From the NCBI GenBank assembly GCA_050997195.1, contig JBPCRE010000105.1, positions 1 through 10,164 of the forward strand: a stretch of 10,164 bases of DNA. The letters are read 5' to 3'. This document shows positions 5,872 to 10,164 of the stretch, piece by piece. Every line of letters starts with the position of its first letter. Within the stretch, counting starts at the first letter, position 1. This DNA is from JACCZP01 sp050997195. Lineage in GTDB: Bacteria; Actinomycetota; Thermoleophilia; Solirubrobacterales; Thermoleophilaceae. The notes under the pieces are model-generated. The model saw only the letters and a program-made list of their open reading frames with translations, did not search any database and was not told where the DNA came from. A program made the translations under genes and the position numbers.

Positions 5872-6570
5872 CTACGAACGGCAGCCGTCCCCGCAGGCGG
5901 AGCTCTCATCGGTTCCCGCGGGCGCACAGCAGCCCTCCCCGCGCCACGACTCGACGCCTTCCTTGATCGCAACCGCGGCGATCAGAAGGCCGGCCACGGG
6001 GTCGAGCCACCAGAGGCCGAGCACCGCGTTGCCGGCGAGCCCCACGAGGAGGCCGGCGGAGAGATAGGCACAGAGCATGTTCTGCCGGCCCTCCCCCTTG
6101 GTGGCCACCGAGCCCATGCGCTCGCCGATCCGCTCCTTGGCTCGGCCGAGGGCGGGCATGAGCATCAGGCTCGTGATCGCGAGCCCGATTCCCACCCAGC
6201 TCGCGTCCGGGCGCTCACCGGCGAGGAGGGCGCCGAGTGACTCGTAGCCGACGTAGGGGGCGAGCAGGAAGAACTGGATCGCCACAAGGACCTGCGCCCG
6301 GCGCTCGGCGCTCTCAGAGAGCAGCCGCGCGCCGGTGAAGCGCCAGACGATGACGAGCGAGGCAAAGCCCTCGATCCCCGAGTCGATGCCGAAGCCGATC
6401 AGCGCGGGAGAGGCGGCGATGATCCCGGCCGCGATGGCCACGGCGCCCTCGGCCGTCATGTAGGCGAGGCTTGCCCAGGAGAGGAGCTTCGCCCGGCGGG
6501 CGAGGCGCAGCCACTCCGGCCGCGGGATCGCCGCCGTGCGCGGGCCCCCCTGGGGCAGCTCGACGGTCAC
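5872..6570 (-). CDS. Cation-diffusion-facilitator-like transporter with a Cys-rich C-terminus
   Basis: Membrane transporter resembling the transmembrane part of cation diffusion facilitators, probably exporting a divalent metal. GTG at 6570-6568 overlaps the stop of the upstream regulator (GTGA), so translation is coupled; the reading open to 6756 is regulator sequence in another frame. The protein is 232 residues. Hydrophobic segments occur at about residues 29-52, 54-71, 88-107, 117-135, 157-176 and 179-194. The second carries DSGIE in the position where the family has metal-binding acidic or His residues (IGFGIDSGIEGFASLVIVW). The usual cytoplasmic CDF domain is missing; the protein instead ends in a short tail with cysteines in GCCAPAG and ACGDGC. 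It ends 16 bases from the convergent aquaporin gene. Substrate is inferred only from the CadC-like sensor that shares its transcript. Confidence 0.8.
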   Translation of the reverse strand: MTVELPQGGPRTAAIPRPEWLRLARRAKLLSWASLAYMTAEGAVAIAAGIIAASPALIGFGIDSGIEGFASLVIVWRFTGARLLSESAERRAQVLVAIQFFLLAPYVGYESLGALLAGERPDASWVGIGLAITSLMLMPALGRAKERIGERMGSVATKGEGRQNMLCAYLSAGLLVGLAGNAVLGLWWLDPVAGLLIAAVAIKEGVESWRGEGCCAPAGTDESSACGDGCRS

Positions 6571-6926
6571 GCCGTGGCGCTCGCCGGCTCCCCGACGGCC
6601 GAGCGAAGGAGGTCTCGCCCGGTCTCGGTCAGCGAGTAGAAGACGACCCTGCGCTCGCGCCGTGAGCGCGCGAGCCCGGCGTCGCGGAGTGCCCGCAGGT
6701 GGTGGGAGACCAGGTTCTCGGCCCGTTCGGCCACCCAGGCGAGGTCGCACACGCACAGCTCTCCGCCGTCGCGCAGCGCCACGGCGAGCGTGAGCCGCGT
6801 GGGGTCGGCCAGGGCGCGGGCGCGCCCAGCCGCCTCCTCGGCCGCCGGGCGATCGAGACGGGCGGCCCGGAGGCCCTCGGCGCGAGGAAGGTCGAGGCAG
6901 AGAAGATCGCAGCGGTCGCTGCCCAT
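6567..6926 (-). CDS. CadC-like ArsR-family metal-sensing repressor
   Basis: ArsR/SmtB winged-helix repressor of 119 residues, starting at ATG 6926-6924. Two cysteines in the N-terminal arm (C6 and C10, in DRCDLLCLD) and two in the alpha-3 helix (C58 and C60, in GELCVCDL) reproduce the metal site of Staphylococcus aureus CadC (C7, C11, C58, C60), which binds Cd(II), Pb(II) and other soft or thiophilic divalent ions. The DNA-recognition region is near 68-86 (RAENLVSHHLRALRDAGLA), and the wing ends VVFYSLTETG. It is followed with a GTGA overlap by a CDF-like transporter, so the pair is probably a metal-induced efflux unit. Because ELCVCD also occurs in arsenite-sensing ArsR, an arsenic response is not excluded, but the N-terminal C-x3-C favours CadC-type sensing. 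Confidence 0.88.
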   Translation of the reverse strand: MGSDRCDLLCLDLPRAEGLRAARLDRPAAEEAAGRARALADPTRLTLAVALRDGGELCVCDLAWVAERAENLVSHHLRALRDAGLARSRRERRVVFYSLTETGRDLLRSAVGEPASATA

Positions 6927-6932
6927 AAAGTC

Positions 6933-6951
6933 ATTCTAACGAGGGTTGAGA
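6933..6951 (-). promoter_or_regulatory. Candidate -10 and operator upstream of the CadC-like regulator
   Basis: TAGAAT (6938-6933) lies 6 bases before the ATG at 6926, so transcription would begin at or beside the start codon (leaderless); there is no ribosome-binding site. No good -35 is seen. TCTAAC (6935-6940) and GTTGAGA (6945-6951) make an imperfect dyad with one unpaired base, overlapping the -10, and are a possible operator. The evidence for the operator is weak. Confidence 0.45.
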
Positions 6952-7027
6952 CATGCGCGGGAAGGCCCTTGGGATCACGCTGTCGCCACTTTGTTTCGGC
7001 GTCACGGGAGATGGGTACCTCTCCGGC

Positions 7028-8083
7028 ATGCGCGTGGTGGTGGTCGGCGCGACCGGCAACGTGGGGACGAGCGTGGTCCGGGCTCTGGCCGCGGACCCGG
7101 CCGTGAGCTCCATCCTCGGCCTCGCCCGGCGCCGCCCGGGCCTCCAGGTGCCGAAGACCACGTGGGCCGCCGCCGATGTGAGCCGCGACGACCTCGTCGC
7201 CCACTTCCGCGGAGCCGACGCCGTGGTGCACCTCGCCTGGCTGATCCAGCCCTCCCGCGACGGGGCCGTCCTGCGGGCTACGAACGTCGAGGGAAGCGCG
7301 AGGGTGTTCTCCGCCGTGGGCGAGGCGGGCGTGCCCGCGCTCGTCTATGCGTCGTCGGTGGGCGCGTACTCGCCCGGGCCCAAGGATCGCGCGGTGAGCG
7401 AGGACTGGCCCACCGGGGGCGTGCCGAGCTCGTTCTACTCGCGCCACAAGGCGGAGGTCGAGCGACTGCTCGACGCTTTCGAAGCCGAGCACGGGGCCGC
7501 CGTGCGCGTCGTGCGGCTGCGTCCCGGCCTCATCTTCTCCCGGGACGCCGCTACGGGCATCCGCCGACTCTTCATCGGACCCTTCCTTCCACGCGGGCTC
7601 GTGCGCCGCGGCCTCATCCCGGTGGTGCCCGACCTACCTCGGCTGCGCTTTCAGGCCGTGCACTCCCACGACGTGGCCGAGGCCTACCGCCTGGCTGCGA
7701 CCGGCGAGGCGCGAGGGGCGTTCAACGTGGCCGCCGAGCCGGTGCTCGACCCACCGCGTCTCGGCCGCCTGCTCGGGGCGAGGCCCGTCCGAGTGCCGTC
7801 TCGGGTCCTTCGCGCCGCGGCGTCGGCCTCGTGGGCCGCTCGGCTTCAGCCGACGCCGCCCGGATGGCTCGACATGGCCCTCGCGGTTCCGGTCATGGAC
7901 ATCACCCGCGCCCGCCGCGAGCTCGGGTGGGTCCCACGGCGGACCGCCGAGGAAGCCCTCCTCGAGCTGCTCGAGGGCATCCGCGAGGGAGCCGGCCTCG
8001 ACACCCCGCCGCTCGCTCCAGGCAGCGGCGGACCGCTGCGCATCAGAGAGCTCCGCAGCGGAGTCGGGGCCAGGTCGATGTGA
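7028..8083 (+). CDS. NAD-dependent epimerase/dehydratase-type SDR protein
   Basis: Extended short-chain dehydrogenase/reductase of the nucleotide-sugar epimerase type; substrate unknown. I chose ATG at 7028 (351 residues), which opens directly on the Rossmann strand MRVVVVGATGNVG with the GxxGxxG nucleotide-binding motif; the open frame further upstream to 6953 would add residues that do not fit the fold. Active-site candidates are S109-S110 and Y137-x3-K141 (SSFYSRHKAEVE). The C-terminal part contains HSHDVAEAYRLA and ends with an ITRARRELGW segment, both common in this family. The protein is soluble, with no signal peptide. It is divergent from the CadC-like regulator and has no obvious co-transcribed partner, so it may be monocistronic. 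Dye-linked or sterol-like SDR activities cannot be excluded from sequence alone. Confidence 0.88.
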   Translation: MRVVVVGATGNVGTSVVRALAADPAVSSILGLARRRPGLQVPKTTWAAADVSRDDLVAHFRGADAVVHLAWLIQPSRDGAVLRATNVEGSARVFSAVGEAGVPALVYASSVGAYSPGPKDRAVSEDWPTGGVPSSFYSRHKAEVERLLDAFEAEHGAAVRVVRLRPGLIFSRDAATGIRRLFIGPFLPRGLVRRGLIPVVPDLPRLRFQAVHSHDVAEAYRLAATGEARGAFNVAAEPVLDPPRLGRLLGARPVRVPSRVLRAAASASWAARLQPTPPGWLDMALAVPVMDITRARRELGWVPRRTAEEALLELLEGIREGAGLDTPPLAPGSGGPLRIRELRSGVGARSM

Positions 8084-8280
8084 TGACGGCGGGTGCCGGT
8101 GGCCGCCGCGCGAGCCGAGAGGGCTCGCCCCGGGTCCCTCGCTAGCCGGAGCCCGCTCGCCCGGCGCCCCGCCCGCCGCTCGCGGATCTGCGTGACCGCG
8201 AGCCACACGGCAAAGGCCAGCGCGGGCCCCGCGATGATCGCGCTCTCGATCCAGTCGGCTGCGTGGGCGATAGGGAACAC
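7846..8280 (-). CDS. Possible small membrane protein (3' end uncertain)
   Basis: From GTG at 8280 the minus strand encodes FPIAHAADW, a hydrophobic helix (about residues 11-29, IESAIIAGPALAFAVWLAV), then a basic RERRAGRR stretch: a typical single-pass membrane start. The frame stays open to 7846, but from 8083 down it is antisense to the epimerase and looks like noise, so the real protein is probably much shorter. A TAG in another frame at 8144-8142 would end it at about 46 residues if one base were missing. TAAGCT (8292-8287) lies 6 bases before the GTG and could be a -10 of a leaderless transcript. I do not recognise a function. Confidence 0.35.
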   Translation of the reverse strand: MFPIAHAADWIESAIIAGPALAFAVWLAVTQIRERRAGRRASGLRLARDPGRALSARAAATGTRRHHIDLAPTPLRSSLMRSGPPLPGASGGVSRPAPSRMPSSSSRRASSAVRRGTHPSSRRARVMSMTGTARAMSSHPGGVG

Positions 8281-8332
8281 CAGCCAAGCTTAGATGCCCC
8301 ATCGTCCCGATCTGCCTCCGTCCCCGTGGGCA

Positions 8333-8354
8333 CGCCGACCAACGCTGGTCGGCG
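8333..8354. terminator. Strong hairpin, possible terminator
   Basis: CGCCGACCA (8333-8341) and TGGTCGGCG (8346-8354) form a perfect 9-bp stem with an ACGC loop. It lies 32 bases after the stop of the small membrane gene at 8387, read leftward. No T-run follows on either strand, so it would be a U-less hairpin terminator of the kind common in high-GC bacteria. Confidence 0.5.
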
Positions 8355-8386
8355 GCCCCTGCCCGCCTCGAGGTCCAGAGAAAGTC

Positions 8387-8467
8387 TTAGAGCACCCGGA
8401 GCAACAGAATGATCACGATGATCAGCAGGATGACCCCGATGATCGTGTAGAGCGTAGGTCCTCGCAC
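8387..8467 (-). CDS. 26-residue single-helix membrane microprotein
   Basis: A very short gene from GTG at 8467-8465 to TAA at 8389-8387. The ribosome-binding site GAGGGGAG ends 6 bases before the start, which is strong for this window. After MRGPTLYT, 15 residues of almost pure Ile, Val and Leu (IIGVILLIIVIILLL) form one membrane span, and the protein ends RVL. Use of the rare TAA stop and ATC/CTG-rich codons marks a composition unlike the surrounding GC-rich sequence. It is divergent from ligD and followed by a hairpin, consistent with its own short transcript. Function unknown. Hydrophobic microproteins of this size often go unannotated because gene finders use a length cut-off; some are membrane regulators and some are toxins, but neither role is shown here. 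Confidence 0.62.
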   Translation of the reverse strand: MRGPTLYTIIGVILLIIVIILLLRVL

Positions 8468-8614
8468 GCCGTCTCCCCTCGATGGATGACCCGGACGCAC
8501 TCCGTGGCGCGCCGGGACCGGCCGCTTGGGCCGATGCGTCAGGAACATACCGTTACTCGCGGCGGCACGCGCCCCCCAACGCGCCGCCGGCCGAACCGCG
8601 CTATACCCGAGCCG

Positions 8615-10099
8615 GTGACCGACCGCCTCGATGCCTACCGGACCAAGCGCGACCTCGCCGTCACCCCGGAGCCGGACGACGGTCCTGACCCGGCCCCTGG
8701 CGGCGGCGGCGATGCTCCGGAGGGCCGCGAGAGCATGCACGCGCCCCGCTTCGTCGTCCAGGAGCACCACGCGCGGCGCCTGCACTGGGACCTTCGCCTC
8801 GAGCGGGACGGGGTGCTCGTGTCCTGGGCCGTTCCCCGGGGCATCCCCCCCGATCCGCGCGAGAACCACCTGGCCGTGCACGTGGAGGACCATCCGCTCT
8901 CCTACATCGACTTCGAGGGCGAGATCCCGAGCGGCGAGTACGGCGCGGGCAGCGTGCACGTGTGGGACCACGGGACCTACGAGACGCACAAGTTCCGCGA
9001 CGACGAGGTGATCGTGACCTTCCGCGGGGAGCGGCTGCACGGCAGGTACGCGCTCTTTAGGACGCGCGGCGAGGACTGGATGGTCCACCGCATGGACCCC
9101 CCCGAGGACCCCGACTACAAGCCGATGCCCGAGAAGCTTCGACCCATGCTCGCCTCGCTCTCGCCGAACCTCCCGACCGACGACGCCGCCTTCGCCCACG
9201 AGATCAAATGGGACGGCGTCCGTGCGCTGGCCTTCTGCTCGGGCGGCCGCGTGCGCCTGGCCAACCGGACCGGGCGCGACGTGACCGGCCGCTACCCGGA
9301 GATTCGCGGCCTCGGTGAGGTGCTCGGCTCGAGGGCGGCCCTGCTCGACGGCGAGGTGGTGGCCTTCGACGAGCAGGGCCGGCCGAGCTTCCAGCGCCTA
9401 CAGAGCCGGATGCACCTGGCCTCCGACTCGGCGGTGCGGCGTCGGGCCGGCGAGGTTCCGGTGCACTACGTGGCCTTCGACCTCCTCTACCTCGACGGTC
9501 GCTCGACCCTCGCGGAGCCCTACGAACGGCGCCGGGAGCTCCTCGCCGGGCTCGAGCTCTCGGGTCAGGCCTGGCAGGAGCCGGCCCACCACCGCGGTGA
9601 CGGCCGGGCGCTGCTCGACGCCACCTACGCCCAGGGCCTCGAGGGGGTGGTGGCCAAAAGGCTCGACTCCCCCTACGAGCCCGGCCGCCGTAGCGCCGCC
9701 TGGCTGAAGGTCAAGAACCACCGCTCCGAGTCGCTCGTGGTGGGCGGGTGGATGCCCGGCACGGGAAGCCGGCGAGGCCGCATCGGATCGCTGCTCGTCG
9801 GCTTTCGCGAGGCGCCCGGCGGCGGCCTGCGCTACGCCGGGCGCGTGGGGACCGGGTTCACCGAGAGCGAGCTCGCCCGCCTCCGGGAGCTGCTCGAGCC
9901 GCTCGCGCGAGACGAGTCGCCGTTCGAGGGACGCACTCCGCCCAAGGACGCGCGCTTCGTCGAGCCGCGGCTCGTGGCCGAGGTCGCCTTCGCCGAATGG
10001 ACCCACGCCTACACCCTCCGCCAGCCGTCCTACAAGGGCCTTCGCGACGACGTCGAGGCGGCGGGCGTGGTCATCGACCCGGGGGCGGCCGGCTCGTGA
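8615..10099 (+). CDS. ligD: LigD: 3'-phosphoesterase plus ATP-dependent DNA ligase domains
   Basis: Non-homologous end-joining enzyme that trims 3' ends and seals DNA breaks with ATP. The start is GTG at 8615 (494 residues); the frame is open to 8294, but that part covers the antisense microprotein and intergenic DNA. Residues about 44-160 are the phosphoesterase domain: RFVVQEHHARRLHWDLRL (H51, H57, D59) and AVHVEDHPLSY (H93), then SGEYGAGSV. The ligase domain follows: catalytic lysine in EIKWDG (K198), LLDGEVVAFD (244-252), YVAFDLLYLDG (285-295), EGVVAKR (343-349) and WLKVKNH (363-369), then an OB-fold to about 475. The usual third LigD domain, the polymerase, is not fused but encoded by the next gene, which starts inside this stop codon (GTGA). 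TATACC (8602-8607) lies 7 bases upstream of the GTG, a possible -10 of a leaderless transcript. Ku is not in the window. Confidence 0.93.
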   Translation: MTDRLDAYRTKRDLAVTPEPDDGPDPAPGGGGDAPEGRESMHAPRFVVQEHHARRLHWDLRLERDGVLVSWAVPRGIPPDPRENHLAVHVEDHPLSYIDFEGEIPSGEYGAGSVHVWDHGTYETHKFRDDEVIVTFRGERLHGRYALFRTRGEDWMVHRMDPPEDPDYKPMPEKLRPMLASLSPNLPTDDAAFAHEIKWDGVRALAFCSGGRVRLANRTGRDVTGRYPEIRGLGEVLGSRAALLDGEVVAFDEQGRPSFQRLQSRMHLASDSAVRRRAGEVPVHYVAFDLLYLDGRSTLAEPYERRRELLAGLELSGQAWQEPAHHRGDGRALLDATYAQGLEGVVAKRLDSPYEPGRRSAAWLKVKNHRSESLVVGGWMPGTGSRRGRIGSLLVGFREAPGGGLRYAGRVGTGFTESELARLRELLEPLARDESPFEGRTPPKDARFVEPRLVAEVAFAEWTHAYTLRQPSYKGLRDDVEAAGVVIDPGAAGS

Positions 10100-10164
10100 A
10101 GCGCACGGTGGAGGTGGAGGTCGAGGGCCGGCGGCTCTCCCTCTCGAACCTCGACAAGGTTCTC
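10096..10164 (+). CDS. LigD-type polymerase/primase domain protein (5' fragment)
   Basis: Only the first 23 codons are in the window. GTG at 10096 overlaps the ligD stop (GTGA), so the genes are translationally coupled. The start MKRTVEVEVEGRRLSLSNLD, followed by KVL, matches the opening of LigD polymerase domains, where a beta hairpin leads to LSNLDKVLYP. In a complete gene it would be an archaeo-eukaryotic primase-fold polymerase that fills gaps during end joining. The call rests on this short N-terminus plus its position after the phosphoesterase-ligase gene, and the full length is not visible. Confidence 0.8.
   Translation, partial: MKRTVEVEVEGRRLSLSNLDKVL

Noticed and set aside
5292..5972. 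226-residue minus-strand frame opposite the aquaporin
   Set aside because: Shadow frame; charged and repetitive, no family features.
8294..8614. Start at 8294 for LigD (601 residues)
   Set aside because: The additional 107 residues are low-complexity and lie over the hairpin, the antisense microprotein and intergenic DNA; phosphoesterase similarity begins after 8615.
1..10164. tRNA, rRNA, CRISPR arrays, insertion sequences, attachment sites
   Set aside because: I looked on both strands and saw no repeat-spacer arrays, transposase motifs, terminal inverted repeats or tRNA-like cloverleaf sequence.

Overview
The window is very GC-rich, uses many GTG starts, and packs genes on both strands with stop/start overlaps. 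Gene content (a split LigD, a phosphate regulon with PhoP-type 11-bp direct repeats, a DUF2795 protein, actinobacterial-style ars genes) suggests a high-GC actinobacterium. A Thermoleophilia/Solirubrobacterales-like lineage is my best guess; it is an inference without a marker gene.

Layout. (1) 1-2084, minus strand: a phosphate-uptake block. A receiver-less PhoB/OmpR-type winged-helix regulator lies upstream of pstS, and pstC follows pstS with a TAGTG overlap, running off the left edge. Direct repeats of 11 bp resembling actinobacterial PHO boxes precede both the regulator (2041-2084) and pstS (1611-1643). (2) 2124-3213, minus strand: a family-2 glycosyltransferase preceded by a small DUF2795 protein. 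(3) 3290-5855: an arsenic locus. arsR (minus) is divergent from a metallophosphoesterase - arsC - aquaporin operon (plus). A 6+6 bp dyad in the short intergenic region overlaps the -10 of arsR and the -35 of the operon. There is no ArsB/Acr3 pump in the window; the aquaporin is the obvious arsenite exit route. (4) 5872-6926, minus strand: a CadC-like ArsR-family metal sensor and a cation-diffusion-facilitator-like transporter with a Cys-rich tail, joined by a GTGA overlap. (5) 7028-8083, plus: an NAD-dependent epimerase/dehydratase-type protein. (6) 8084-8614: small membrane-protein ORFs on the minus strand, including a well-supported 26-residue one, and a strong hairpin. (7) 8615-10164, plus: a LigD with phosphoesterase and ligase domains, followed with a GTGA overlap by a separate LigD polymerase-domain gene cut by the right edge (non-homologous end joining).

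Two neighbouring genes of the ars operon, the metallophosphoesterase and arsC, each contain one apparent single-base deletion near the 5' end. The third gene, the aquaporin, has no ATG, GTG or TTG start in frame. These are either sequencing/assembly errors or decay of the operon, and this is the main caveat on the ars locus. The phosphate and arsenic blocks are functionally related because arsenate enters cells through phosphate transporters, so their adjacency is worth noting.
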